This document shows, in pieces, positions 24,260-35,935 of a DNA stretch of 64,000 bases. The position numbers were made by a program, and so were the translations under genes. Position 1 is the stretch's first letter; the number at the start of each line of letters is the position of its first letter. The notes under the pieces are model-generated. The model saw only the letters and a list, made by a program, of their open reading frames with translations, was not told the origin of the DNA and made no database searches. The stretch spans positions 24,932,268-24,996,267 of the forward strand of contig OU342639.1 of the NCBI GenBank assembly GCA_910589415.1, written 5' to 3'. The DNA comes from Malachius bipustulatus (taxonomy: Eukaryota > Arthropoda > Insecta > Coleoptera > Melyridae).

Positions 24260-24345
24260 TTATAGCTAGTAGTGGTCGAATCAGCCGTTTTGGGAATACT
24301 TGTTCCAATCCAAGGGACCGGGATTCAAATCCCGGTAGGGCCGAT
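24260..24345 (+). mobile_element. tRNA-like SINE head
   Basis: An A-box-like word tagtggtcgaa (24270-24280) is followed about 50 bp later by a perfect B box inside a T arm (ccgggattcaaatcccgg, 24318-24335). This is the spacing of an internal RNA polymerase III promoter. A full cloverleaf cannot be formed: the acceptor strand taggg/ccg at the 3' side has no 5' partner. A tRNA-derived SINE or tRNA pseudogene is therefore more likely than a working tRNA. AT-rich sequence follows. The 102-codon ORF overlapping it is chance. Confidence 0.5.
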
Positions 24346-26002
24346 CATTTCATTTTTCTTTTATTATACATTATATTTCCAAATAATAATATTAATTGTG
24401 ACAGTAGTAATGGTGGCAAAGAATGTAATAAAGCATTCTCTTCCTTCCTCAAAAATCGTATCCCAGCAGAAAAGACGAAATGGGGGATATATGAGAAATC
24501 ATGTAAAAATCAAAGTAAACTTGTCAACAAATGAACATAATCTCTCAAAAGATCACCTTTATCAGGTAATGTGGTGGTAAAACAGATATGTTTTATGACT
24601 ATCGTCCCCAAGATAAAATCGGTAACATAATGAACGTTTTATTCCATAGTGGTATAGAACTCTCTTTCTTCATCTATACCGACAAAAATAATCTTCTGAC
24701 TGATCTAACCAACCAATAACGTTATCGTGTAATTAATACGTTACAATATAGGATTCGAGACTTCACACAGGTCTGCAGCACCGTATTTGTCCCACATGTC
24801 CATTTTATTTGGGCATAACGAGCCCAACACCACATAATAATAGCATTGCCTGGGTCAAGTAAGGTCAGTGAAGTGTGCCGACTCAGTGATGACGTCACAG
24901 GACGGTCGATCCGGAACGTAAATTCCGCAAGTCCCGGAGTTAATTATGTACCTCCCTGCTTAATAACCAAAGCAATTCAACCCCTTCAAGTTGACCCCCT
25001 CGTGTCTATTGTTATTCGGAAGTTTATGCCCGAGACCTGAATGTTTCGATTACTTCCTGTTTTATTATAACGTGCTGCTCGTCTTTGGAATTTCTTTCTA
25101 TCAAGTTGAAAATATTAATATTTATTAGGATAGTGAGGAAATACCATGTAGGCAACAATATTTTCCGGTTTTTGTAGGTTCCCGCGGAAGTTTTTTAAAA
25201 TGCTTTTGAATAATAGGAAAAGTTGTAACTTCAGAAAATATGTATTATAGTATAGGGATTCATGTTTAATTGGAAGAAATTGTAAGGTAGGTTTATGCCG
25301 CGATCGCGGTATACGCGATAGGTACATCCAGACTTTGTTATTGTAAGAAGAAACATGAATATCTAATTAACTTGTTGTTTGGCGTGTTTAGTGTCTTGTT
25401 TATTCCATTGTTTAGAATAAAATGAGTCTAGTCTATTTTTTAAACCTAAAACCACGTAGTGTGTGGATTGTTTAATTTTAGACTTGAACGACTGACTATA
25501 ATAATTGTACATAAATAAGAAATGCATATTTAAATAATTACATAGACACATGTATTGAATAAATCTTACATGAATAAACATGACTTGACAGCCGCGGATC
25601 AAGAATAGGTTTCATTTTCCATTAATTAAGAAACACATTTTTGTATTTTACCTGCTCACTCTTGACCTAGACCGGATTATATTTATGTTTTGAAACTAAA
25701 GTGATCATTTATTATTGTTTAGGTAATTTATAATTTATGCTCAATATAATTTATGCAGGCTATTCCCAAACTTACGCATGTACTGCTATTATAGGTGTTT
25801 TCTGAGACCATTTTTAAAATTTTACTGTCCAGACGAGTTGATTGTTGATAACGACACTTGCGTAGGTAATTAATAAGGTTGTAGGAATATTATTGTTTTG
25901 GGCGTAATTGTCGTATTGTAGCTGACGACGACACGCGAATGGTACGAAAAAGGCATCTGTTCCTTTCACCGAACGAACTCTTCTGGTCCGGTTTTTTCTC
26001 TA
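24346..26002. other. Non-coding interval
   Basis: No gene recognised. The block 24840-25040 is somewhat GC-richer with a 64-codon ORF of no known type. Confidence 0.4.
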
Positions 26003-26023
26003 CTCTCTACCTGCGTTGACGTA

Positions 26024-27099
26024 TTGTATTTGTATTTGTATCTTTGAGGGTGATCAAGTTACTGCGACCTAAAAGATCTATTGTATCCCCTCTACTGTGC
26101 TTCGCCTGGTGTGGAATCCCTTTAGTGAAGCACCCTCTCCAAGTCCGTTTCCTTGAGAATCTTCAGGATTTTGAGAGGATCAAGGTCGGGTAACTTCCCT
26201 GCCTCTAGCTGGTGGTGGCCCAGAACATTACTTCTTTTGAGTTCTATCGCATCGCAGTTGAGCAGCAGGTGACGTGGTGTCTCGTCTCCTTTCCCTCAGA
26301 AACTGCAGACGCCGTTCTCTTCTATGCCTAACTTCCTCAGGTGTTCCTTGAGCTTACAATGTCCCGTTAGGAATCCCGTCAGTGTTCTGAGACGTTCCTT
26401 GCTGAAGTTGAAGAGTATCTTCGACCTCTCTCGGTTGAAGTTCCCGAGAAGTTTTTTGGCTTGTCTCACCCCTGAGAGGTTCCTCCAATGGGTTTCTCTC
26501 AGTTTTCTTCTTCCTTTTGGAGTTCTGCTTGAAGAAAGTATCTTCGAAGCCACAGAATGGTTCTGGTCCTATGAAGGGTGTCGATGCTCCTTTTCTTGCC
26601 AATGGGTGGGCACGTTTGTTTCCCTCGATTCCGGAATGGTCCGGCATTCACTTGAGGTGGACTTGAGGTCGAAGAGCTCAGCGTGTTTATGGCTGCTTGA
26701 CTATCCGTCAATATTTCTATTTCTTTGTTTTTGTGGTTTCTGTCGAGGTTTATTTGGCACATACTCCTATTGCGTGTAATTCCGCTTGAAGTATGGTTGG
26801 GAATTTTCCCATTGGTTTGGAGTACATGGTGCGTGGGCTATAGATTCCTGCCACGGTTCCTTCGACGGTTGTAGAGCCGTCTGTGTACCATTTTGGTCGT
26901 ACCTTCTTTGAGGGTACAGTTGGAGGTGTTGTTCCATTCCTCTTTTGTAGACAGTTTCGTGATGAAGTTTCTCTTGAAACTGAATTTCTTAACAGTTCTG
27001 TCTTTTGGTAGCGTCACAGCCACCCAAGGATGGATCCTAAGTGGCTCGCCGTACACTCCTGATTCCTACTCTTGACATCCTAAGTAGACTCCAGCTCTT
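26024..27099 (-). mobile_element. 5'-truncated non-LTR retrotransposon with ~21-bp target duplication
   Basis: The element lies on the minus strand, ending in a short tail of ACAAAT-type repeats (plus-strand tatttgtatttgtatct, about 26026-26043). It is bordered by a diverged direct repeat: ctctctac-ctgcgttgacgta at 26003-26023 and ctctctat-ctgtgttgacgtg at 27100-27120, 18 of 21 positions identical. This is the length expected of target-primed reverse transcription. Only the RNase H and C-terminal part of ORF2 is left. Several mismatches in the duplication indicate an old insertion. Confidence 0.75.
26122..27060 (-). pseudogene. Non-LTR ORF2 C-terminus: RNase H plus zinc-knuckle tail, broken
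   Basis: Fragments in changing minus-strand frames make up an RNase H domain: KWYTDGST (first catalytic Asp), ILQAELHAIGVC (Glu), EILTDSQAAIN (Asp) and SGIEGNKRAHPLARKG, where the usual final Asp is His. After it come CSF..GKGDETPRHLLLNC, a CCHC-type tail motif, and the last residues ..LKETDLERVLH before a stop at 26122. At least three frameshifts or stops occur. RNase H followed by this CCHC tail is typical of R1/LOA/I-type elements; the clade cannot be fixed. The + strand 151-codon ORF over it is a shadow. Confidence 0.8.
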
Positions 27100-27120
27100 C
27101 TCTCTATCTGTGTTGACGTG

Positions 27121-27311
27121 TAATACAGTGTGTATTGGCAGGAAGAAAAAATTGTAGACATTCTGACTGTCGAGGCCACTAATCTTGCTAAGTTCCGTTG
27201 AGGTTAACCGAAATAATCGACAGTTAAATAAACAAAGTTTTGACGTTCCCCTACCTACTATTTATGAAATTATTTTTAAAAAGTTGCATAATAAAAAAAA
27301 TCGCACTTATG
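27121..27311. other. Short spacer before the second LTR
   Basis: AT-rich; nothing recognised. Confidence 0.35.
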
Positions 27312-27315
27312 ATAT

Positions 27316-28126
27316 TGTTACGGGTCTCACAATAATAAATCCACCACTTAAAAGTCTTGCAAATTACTTTATTGTCTTATTGACTAACACAAGTTATATA
27401 ACCTCTAATTCTAAATAATCAAACACACACAGCTGTTCTCTTATCTCCACTCACAGATACTACACTACTTGTCTATTCTTTATATCCACTATACTATCAC
27501 TACTGGCTTCCTTACTTCACACTTCACTTCACTACTGCTCTGTCTATACAACTTTCACCTTCACGTCCAGGATACTACTACTGCACGCAGCCGCACGGCG
27601 GCCCTTATATAGTCCCCCCGACGCGTCATCGAAACAGTAGGCACATTCTCGTAGGTTGCAGAACTCACACCGGCCGTGGATTCTGGAAATGTCAAATCGT
27701 TCTGCGAAACCACTCCAGTAATCCATAGAACTATACCTCAGTCGGCCAAAAGATAATAGCAATAAAAGTTTACAATCCAGGTAGGCAGACCTTATACACA
27801 AGAATAATTATATACACAAACCTTAGAATGCCCTTCTCATTGGTTTACCGGAACCAGGTAACCAATAAATAAGGCACTATCTGCCTACAGATGTGACTAC
27901 TTGGACCTTAAAAGTTTGTTGCGCAGTTTTATTACTATATCTGTTGGTCGACTGAGGTATAACAACTGTCTGTCAATGTGTCATATGACATGTGACTGGA
28001 ATTGTCGCGAACGTGTCATTGACTAACTCAGTATAAAAAAGGAATGTAATAATGTAAACAAGCAAATGGTGGACTAGAATGTCAAAGAAGCAACTACTAG
28101 AATTTTTCTAGAGCTGTCTCGTTATA
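27316..28126 (-). mobile_element. Solo LTR, copy 2, with nested MITE
   Basis: Same ends as copy 1 (tgttacgggtctcac ... gtctcgttata) with a 4-bp direct repeat atat on both sides (27312-27315, 28127-28130). On the minus strand: TATATAAG box (27604-27611), GA-rich transcribed region, AATAAA (27368-27373), end CCCGTAACA. The 811-bp length is explained by a 230-bp insertion (27732-27961) and a short extra block around 27615-27670. No internal coding region. Orientation matches copy 1, about 18 kb away. Confidence 0.82.
27732..27961. mobile_element. 230-bp MITE nested in the LTR
   Basis: Terminal inverted repeats tatacctcagtcg and cgactgaggtata are perfect over 13 bp and continue to about 24 bp with a few mismatches (cca.agat). 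It interrupts sequence that is continuous in LTR copy 1. The end bases allow a TA duplication with TACCTCAG as the true end, which would fit Tc1/mariner-type mobilisation. It is younger than the LTR. Confidence 0.8.
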
Positions 28127-28307
28127 ATATTTTGAATATACCCAATTTTGAAAAATAATGAGAAACTTCAAATTTTTTATTTAGAAGCTCAAAACTGTTT
28201 TCCAACGCTTTTTAGGGCCGCTTTCCTTGAGGAAATATTTTTTCTGACGCTGTATGTTTAGTTTCTAAGATATTTCCGGTGACCATTCTTAATGACTCAT
28301 CCGGTAC

Positions 28308-29133
28308 ATACAAGGTGTTCCAGTTTGTATGCTCCGGCAAACGGTAGAACTTGTAAAAATAATTGTACTTTTTCCTGTAAAGTTTTGCTCTAAAACGTTT
28401 TATTTTCGGGATACAGGGTGTTACACTTGGAAGAAAAAATCCATTTTTATTTTCGAGTTAAACTTGAAAGAAAGAAATCAATTTTATTGAATATCTTCTA
28501 AACTATTGAATATATTTTTCTCAATAGTGGCGTAGGTGAATATTAATAAAGGGTTAAAATTTTGAAGTACAAAAAAACTTCTCAGGCGAAACCAGTGGCA
28601 TAGTTATCGGGTTTTTTCTCTTTTAAACCCCAAAACTTCTACGCCACTGGAGAAAATTAATTTTTTTCTAACTTTCTAACCGTAAAGGACTCTAGGAGGG
28701 TTAGTTTTTGAGATATTTTGATTTTTTTATGAAAAATAGTAATAATATCAATACTCAAAATAATTACTTTTTTTTGGTTACAAGGGCAAAATTTAAAAAT
28801 TTTTGATTTCAGAATAATCTTGTAGTTTGCAAGTTCATGATGTACAGTGTACACTAACCTCGATTATAAACATCAAAATATTTAAAAAACCTAGCCTCCT
28901 AAAGACCTTAAGCCGGAGTATCTTTTTTTATTAATACATTGTAAAATAAGTTTGAAAAAATTTATTTTCACCAGTATGGCGTATAAGTTTTGGGGCTGAA
29001 AAGAAACAAGACCCCCATAATTAGGCCACTATGTTTCGTCTGAAGTTTTTTTTTTTAATTCAAAATATTACTTCTCTCTTAATATTAATGTATGAAAAAG
29101 TTATCAAACTGGATACAAACTGGAACACCCTAA
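28308..29133. repeat. Foldback element, family F, copy 1
   Basis: Left end tacaaggtgttccagtttgt, right end acaaactggaacaccctaa. Inner pairing includes cttctacgccactgg (28636-28650) with an inverted partner ccagtatggcgta near 28971-28983, and gtactt/aaaaac words in both arms. A further gatacagggtgttac lies at 28422, so a second terminus is nested inside the left arm. The family is shared with 52297-53062. Confidence 0.78.
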
Positions 29134-29519
29134 TAAGTATAATTACGTTTTTATTGTTGATTGAAGACATCTTCAAACAAATTAAAAAGGCTTCCTAAAA
29201 TATTCCGAGATACAGGTCTGAAATTAAAAAAAAAAAAAAACGACAATCCACTTTTTTTGCATACCTTTTCAGCGAGCTCGGGTCAATTTTGCACGGGAGA
29301 AATCAAAGGAAGCTTGACAAGAGATTTTCCTGCCACACAACACCACTTTGAATTGAAACTACCTTGTAAAATCGGATTTGCATTTTCGAATCTTTTCCAG
29401 AGTCTTGAAGCCTGGAATTAGAGTCTTCTAACTCAACTTCAACAACTCATCAACAACAGTTGTCATTTTGTTTCAATACACCTTGACGTTTATTAATAGT
29501 GTCTTGTCTGTGATCAATC
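29134..29519. other. Non-coding spacer
   Basis: An 86-codon ORF here has no recognised motif. Nothing else seen. Confidence 0.35.
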
Positions 29520-29870
29520 TTAGACCACCAGACCAGACAGCCATGTGGATCTAACCACAGCCAATACCCAACTGCAAGGCTTTAGCCCCTCGTGTTACCA
29601 ATTCAGCCTTTTGCACGCCATCGAAGTCATTTTGCTTTTGATCTTTTGAAGGCTTAGGTTCCAGGCCAGTTTTGCATAAATGGTGATATCCAGATACTAG
29701 CCCTGGTTGCTTACCTGCAGTCGTTCATTGAAGAAGAGAGGTAGATTGAACTCTTCCATCTTTCTCATTTTTGTCAAGAGGACCAGTATTGTTTTTGCAG
29801 GGTTCCATCAGTTTTTAAGTAAATTTTATGACCATCGACCGCATAGCCGTGGGGGTACTACTCTTTGTTG
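29520..29870 (-). pseudogene. Non-LTR reverse-transcriptase fragment, dead
   Basis: The minus-strand frame starting at 29804 reads NPAKTILVLLTKMRKMEEFN, then LPLFFNERLQVSNQG, stop, YLDITIYAKLAWNLSLQKI and MTSMACKRLN. This is the thumb-side region after the catalytic YADD of Jockey-like reverse transcriptases: the NP.KT...LFT+ block, then the YLG/D...L.W+ block. Two in-frame stops, including one right before YLD, make it dead. The YADD block itself is not recoverable upstream. It is not obviously a piece of the element at 26024-27099. Confidence 0.6.
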
Positions 29871-30613
29871 TTTAATTGGTTGAGTAACCAGCATAACATT
29901 GTTGTAGATTGTTGGCTTCCTTTGGCAACGGTGGCCTTCAAGAGCTCTGAAAATTCTAGATGTAAAGATGGTGCCGCAAAACTCTCATGGGTGCCAGGGT
30001 GCGTATTTTCTAAATACTCGAGATGTCACAGACGAGAATTCGACATATCTGGAAAACTTTGAAATTGTATTTTATAGTTTCTAGAAGACGACATGACATC
30101 ATTTGATTGAATGTCTTTGAATATCACTAATTGACGTGCACGTGAGTTAGTTACTACTTACTAGGGAGTTTTTGTATGTCGTACAATAAACCCACGTAAG
30201 CCTTATTACTGATACCAGACACCTTTTAGAATTTTCTTTATTATGTGCACTTTTCTTGAATAAATGTTTGCCAAGCAACCCAGACATGACGCATACGTCT
30301 CTTGTAAAAAAACTCCCTAATCTTCCATAATTTACCTAACTACCTACCTACAGTACGTACCTACGTAAGCAGCTAAATTTAGTCGGCATAAGCCGCATTA
30401 GAAGGTAAAATTCAAGCAGAACAAATCGTAAGTGGAGTCTCTCGTTATAATGATTCTTTGGGGTCTTTCAGAAAAACAGTCCAAAAGGAATATAAAAATA
30501 CAATTGATTTCAAATCGCCAGTTAAGAGTTATTATTATAAAAACGATATATAAATATAAGGTTCAAACGAGGAAAATAAGAATTAAGAAAGCTTTAGAAA
30601 TAAATAAGGTTCT
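29871..30613. other. Non-coding interval
   Basis: Contains gtacctacgtaagc-type simple motifs at 30335-30370. No gene seen. Confidence 0.4.
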
Positions 30614-30935
30614 GTACAGGGTGGTCCAGGTACTTATGTCCACCCTCGAAATGGAGATTAATTTTACAGGTAAAAAATTGAAACTTTGAGGATTCTGTAA
30701 TTAATATAGGACCATATGGAATGACGTAATCAGTTTAATGAACTTTTTTTTTCGTTGGTCCAAAATCGCTGAAAAGAAATATCAAAAAACTAATTACTAG
30801 GCCTTCATTAAATAAAATACATAAAATATGGAAATTATAGCTAGAATAATTGATATTACGGTAATAATAAAAGAGGGTAGGTCTACCATAAATCCTAAGT
30901 AAACAGTCGGAAGAATTGTTGATTTGTGATTAAAT
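30614..30935 (+). repeat. Foldback family A, copy 3 (left arm only)
   Basis: Starts gtacagggtggtccaggtac, then ttatgtccaccctcgaaat, and follows the word order of family A through aggccttcattaaata to the central gtctaccataaatcct. The right arm is absent; the sequence diverges after about 30935. Confidence 0.75.
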
Positions 30936-31764
30936 TAAGAACATTTTTTTGTCCATAAAAGTCAAAATTCGTAAAAAATTTTACGTCACAATAGAAACCC
31001 ATTCTGACCCACGTTGCTTTTTCAAGAAGAAATGGAAGAGCTCTTCTTAAAAGTGTTACCCAACAAAAACCTTCCCATTTGATTTTTTAATAAAAAATTA
31101 AAATTGGCGGTGGGTAACTTGTTGCAAGTTCAGTAGGCATAATATTCTTGAACGGTTAGCGATCGTTGTTATATAAAAAGGTCAATAAACAAGGCCATTT
31201 TATTCAATCCCAATAATACTTTATACATAATATGAAATGCCCAACAATGTTGCCTTCGGCGTTCGATAAGACGATTAGCGTCATTAAATCTATATACATA
31301 ATTATGTACTCGTACATAATAGGAACCCTGAATGAGTTCTTTTCTTTTTGGTTTATTTTTGAGACACGGTTCGCGCTCAGAACAATCGTAATTGCGGCAA
31401 TCCCCCCACATTGATCTGGTGCTGGTGCTGGTGTATCTAGACAACACGTGCTCGTTTTTGTGGGTGGGAAGACACCATATAATTATGCATACAACGTGAA
31501 TTACGGAAACATAAACAGACAGTGAACGCTCTAGTTGGCATTTACCTCCTCTTTTCTTTTCTCTTTGTCGTCCTTCGTTTGGAAATTGGAACAGTAAATA
31601 CTTGTTTTGATGTTGTACGCATTGTAGTCTGCCTGTCTTTGATTTTCTGAACAATACGGCAGCGTCACGATTAGAGTACCACTTGGAAAATAAAAAGGAA
31701 GAAAAGTTAATTAATTGTTCACCGTTGCCAGAAAAGTAATAAACTGATTCGTCAATATGGCGAA
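30936..31764. other. Non-coding interval
   Basis: Carries a 161-codon minus-strand ORF (31654-31169) with no recognised domain, no splice context and a low-complexity start. I treat it as chance. Nothing else recognised. Confidence 0.4.
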
Positions 31765-32039
31765 TATACAGGGTGATTCATTCATGACTAATGCCACATA
31801 GTTAAATGCCAGGTAGAGGAGGGGACATTGAGATAAGTCTAAATCTCTGAAGAAAAAAAAAACCTTCTTGCGCATCAATCGCAGAAATAGTGTATTTTTA
31901 TGCGATTCAATTATCAATATTTTCACCGCTTTTTAAATGGGATTTCTGAAATTTTCCATAGTCAGGTCATATTAGCGTAGTATGGTTTACTGAGAAAATT
32001 TCATTTCATTTAGTTTGGACACGTGCCTTAGAATGGATT
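31765..32039. repeat. Terminus-bearing repeat, TACAGGGTG type
   Basis: Begins atacagggtgattcattca. It is probably the left part of the repeat that continues into the tandem units at 32040-33420, whose junctions carry the inverted word gacaccctgtagaag. Confidence 0.4.
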
Positions 32040-33420
32040 TTTAAATTTAACAAAATAAAAAAAAATTGGCAAATTTAATTTTTTTTTCCTTTTCCTGTGT
32101 CCGCCACTGACTAACTTTACTTAAAAAATACTATTCTTTACACTACCTTTAATAAATTCGCAAAAAGTGAAAGGGGAATTTTGAAAACCGAAAATTTGAA
32201 ATTTTAGAGGAATAAACATCATGTTAAAACTGTCTACTGGAAAAACTTCAGCTCAATTCCTTCAAAAAAGGCTAATAAACGGTTATAGAAATTTAGCCAT
32301 TTTTACCCTTTTCCTACCCAGGCCACTGGCTTATTAATGAAAAATATGCAAATTTTACTGCATTAACTCAAATTTAAAATAATTTTCTTCCAATCGTGTT
32401 AATTTGGTTTAAATTTGTTTTTCTAACTTGCTTATAGGTAGGTAGGTATAGGGGTTCAAATTTTGGCAATTTTTTCTAAAATTGAAAAGGCCGCCATTTT
32501 GAAACGGCTCGATTTTACTCAAATACAGAACCAGACGCTCCTTGCGGCTATCTTACTCATAAAAAAATTTCAGCCCCCTAGATTGAAAACTGCGACCAGA
32601 AACCGTGCCTCATAGACGGTTTTTTTTTTTAATTTGGAGGGACACCCTGTAGAAGTAACGCAGCTTTAGGAAATTTTTTTTACGAAAATCAAATGTCATT
32701 TCGAAGTTTCACAAGGGTAAAAAATTTCGTTCACTAATCCTTAAATATGAAGCTACAGCAGCGGTTTTAAAATTTTACAGAAATACACATCATATGAAAA
32801 AAATATTAATATCTCCGTCATTTTTCTTATTTACTTCTTGAAACTTTTAAGGGTTAAAGGATATTAGTGTACTTGCCTACTGTGAAAATTTCAGTTCAAT
32901 TTCTTTAAAAATGAACTCATAAACGGTTATAGAAATTTAGACATTTTTACCCTTTTCCTACCCACGCCACTGGCTTATTAATAAAAATAATGCCAATTTT
33001 ATTGCTTTAATTCAAATTTCAAATAGTTTTCTTCCAATCTTGTTAATTTTATTCCAAAGTTTTATTGCCATCTTGCTCATACAGGGGCTCAAAAAATAGC
33101 AAATTTTCAAAAAATTCAAATGGCTGCCATTTTGAAACGGTTTGGCCGATTTTGCTCAAGTGCAATACCAGACCACTCCTTGTGGATATCTTACTCCCAC
33201 AAAAATTTCAGCCTCCTAGATTGAAAACTGCGACCTGAAATGATACCACAAGAACCGGATTGCGGGAATTTTGAAGGGACACCCTGTAGAAGTGATTCGA
33301 CTTTTGGACATTTTTTCAACGAAAATCTAAAGTCATTCCAAAGCTTTATAAGGATCCAAAATTTCGTTTACTAATCTTCAAAAATAAAGCTACAGGAGCG
33401 TTTTGAAAATCGAAATTTCG
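32040..33420. repeat. 637-bp direct tandem repeat, about two units
   Basis: The word gacaccctgtagaagt occurs at 32641 and 33278, 637 bp apart. Between them the units share tataaacggttatagaaatt-like, tttttacccttttcctaccc and gccactggcttattaa words in the same order. A third unit starts after 33278 and stops near 33420 at an (AT)n run. The units have diverged by many substitutions. They include the CCACTGG module seen in families F and H. Confidence 0.75.
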
Positions 33421-33433
33421 CGTTTTTGGAGAA

Positions 33434-33453
33434 ATATATATATATATATATAT
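33434..33453. repeat. (AT)n microsatellite
   Basis: About ten AT units in a row, at the point where the third tandem unit breaks off. Confidence 0.9.
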
Positions 33454-33589
33454 CGTGGGCAGGTGAATTTTGGAAAACCACTTTTTCGTGATCTGGGGGT
33501 CATGATTGGTGGACATTTGATGAGTTTGGGTGATTTTCGAAAAGTGATGTCGTCCTCAATAGTGTATTTTTTTATTAAAAAATACACTA

Positions 33590-34705
33590 AAAAAATTCCT
33601 CAACATTTATTAAAATACATAGTGTTTTATATGTATTGTGTGGGCTTAAATTTTAAATTACTATATCTTTGCGGTATGATGAAATCCAACAAAATTTATC
33701 AGAAACACTCTTCTACCAAAGCACTTTAGGATGACCTATTGGCAAATTGAAAATCCAGGATCGTACTTACTTGAACCGAAATATTTATAATTTTTTACAG
33801 AAAAGACTTTCAGAAGAGAGGACCTCGGATTAGGAAAGTACAGAGTACAGGAAAAAAGGACATGGGCTTTTTAAATCGAACGGCACGCTTCGACCAGTTT
33901 CGCAAAATAAGATCATAGTAAGAACTTGCCAAAACTTAATTTTTTCCGCACAAATTGTTTCTAATGTTCCTAAAATTTATTGAAAATCAATAAAATCATT
34001 TCAAAAGCTGAGCTCTACTGCGAATTTACTGGATAGCCTATTTCCAGTCTATTAAATCTCGTAACCAGGGCCGTAATTGGAGATTTTTTTGCATTTTTCT
34101 TTAAAGAAAAGTACATTTTCCAATCGGCTTCCGAAAAAGGGGGCTTCGGATTCGGACAGTACAGGAAAAATGCTATGAAATGAACTTCTTAAATAGAACG
34201 GCACACTTCGAACAGCTTCGTAAAAATAGATAAAAATAAGAAGGTGTACTGCATTTTACAATCTGGAAGTGCGGCCCTGGTTACCAGAGTTAAAACTCGT
34301 CCTAAATTCGTACTAGGACGACTTTTGAATGATGTTCAATGAATTTTGAGGAACATTGAGAAACAATTAAATTGTGTGGAAAAAATGAAAATTGAAGTTT
34401 AGACAGGTGAAAGTTACTCTTAATTTGTGAAACTGGTCCGAAGCCGATACCGTTTTTCCAGGAAGTAAATTGGAAACATGTTTTTTTCCGTCAAAAAAGT
34501 GCAAACCATTCCTTTTCAAGTAGGTATTTACAGCCCTTAATTATCAACTTGCCGATAGGTCATCTTGAAGTGACTGGGTAGGAGAGTGTTCCTGCAAAAC
34601 TTTTTTTGATTTCATCAAACCTTTGCAAAGATATCGCCGTTCAAAAATTTAAGTCCACACATAGAGAAACGTATCGTGATTTATTTACGGCATTATTGTG
34701 TTGTC
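33590..34705. repeat. ~1.1-kb diverged foldback
   Basis: Words in 33640-33780 (atctttgcggtatgatgaaa, gaaacactcttctacc, gatgacctattggcaa) reappear inverted at 34535-34650 (tttcatcaaacctttgcaaa, ggagagtgttcctgc, ttgccgataggtcatc). Between them two segments (33795-33930 and 34085-34250) resemble each other directly, sharing aacggcac.cttcga and cttcg.aaaa words. Ends are not sharply defined. Confidence 0.62.
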
Positions 34706-34963
34706 AATTGTCATGCACATCAATTATATAGAGTACAGTGTGGAAAATGTACTAAGAGAAGAAGATTTAGCTATAGTTTCATGGCCACATCCTAAGCCCT
34801 TCTTCCTTGACCATCCGATAACATGAGTATGCTTGATGATGAAGAACGTTTCCTTTCGGAACCCGATCAGTTTTATCCATCAAAACATACACCCGGTGGG
34901 TACCCGCGAAAATTTTCCCAAAATGTATAAGTAATAGCTTTGATTTAATTAAATGATTTTTAT

Positions 34964-35935
34964 TATACAGGGTGTCTCTAAAAGGTCTTTACAACGTTCT
35001 ACCACGTGTTCCTCGGATTTAAAGTAAGTCGATTGAAGCCAACTTATCTTCGTGCAAAGTTGCCTGGTTTAGCCACTACGAGATGATTTGGTATGATGGC
35101 ATGGTTTCATGGGACAAAAATTGGAATACTAAAATTATCCATGACGTTGATTCATTGGCGTAGATCATGGGTTTTTTAAGGTTTCACACACTTTGAACTT
35201 CTACGCCAATGGAATTATTTTTTTTTTAATATCGAGTCGATTAATCAACTCATTTTCTAAAAAATGGTACTCTTGATAAAAGTCGCCAAACCTTATCGTT
35301 TAGAAGAAAATCGCATTTGAATGTTGATTTTTATAGGAAATTTCGTATTTATCTCAGGGTATTTTCTTGATTTACGTAAAACAATAAAATTAATTTACAT
35401 TTCAACACCAGCACATTCAAAATCGCATTCGGACATTCAAAATCGCATGTGAATATTGAAATGTAAATTAATTTTATTGTTTTACGTAAATCAAGAAAAT
35501 ACCCTGAGAAAAATACGAAATTTCCTATAAAAATCAACATTCAAATGCGATTTTCTTCTAAACGATAAGGTTTGGCGACTTTTATCAAGAGTACCATTTT
35601 TTAGAAAATGAGTTGATTAATCGACTCGATATTTAAAAAAAAATTATTTCCATTGGCGTAGAAGTTCAAAGTGTGTGAAACCTTAAAAAACCCATGATTT
35701 ACGCTAATGAATCAACGTCATGGGTAATTTTAGTATTCCAATTTTTGTCCCATGAAACCATGGCATACCAAATTTCGTCAAAATCGCTCGTGCGGTTTTT
35801 AAAATGACACTTTGACATCTCGTAGTGGCTAAACTTTGTGCAACTTTGCACAAAGATAAGTTGGCTTAAATCGACTTACTTTCATCCGAGGAACACGTGA
35901 TAGAACGTTGTAAAGATCTTTTAGAGACATTATAC
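34964..35935. repeat. Near-perfect ~970-bp palindrome, family H
   Basis: Left end tatacagggtgtctctaaaa; right end tttagagacattataca, a decayed copy of the same terminus. The arms pair almost base for base over more than 400 bp, e.g. gtacgtaaa-type words flanking the centre (gatttacgtaaaacaat/attgttttacgtaaatc), aacgataaggtttggcgact and cgactcgatatt. The loop (about 35405-35455) holds two direct cattcaaaatcgcat words. A short extra segment is present only in the right arm near 35775-35815. No ORF beyond symmetry artefacts. Confidence 0.92.

Noticed and set aside
24260..24345. Functional tRNA gene
   Set aside because: The T arm and B box are perfect, but no acceptor stem or clear anticodon arm can be formed.
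24272..24580. 102-codon + strand ORF
   Set aside because: Overlaps the tRNA-like SINE head and has no recognisable motif or splice context.
26324..26779. 151-codon + strand ORF
   Set aside because: It is the complement of the RNase H-bearing non-LTR remnant, which has clear family motifs on the minus strand.
31169..31654. 161-codon minus-strand ORF as a gene
   Set aside because: No domain, signal or splice evidence; its composition looks like translated non-coding DNA.
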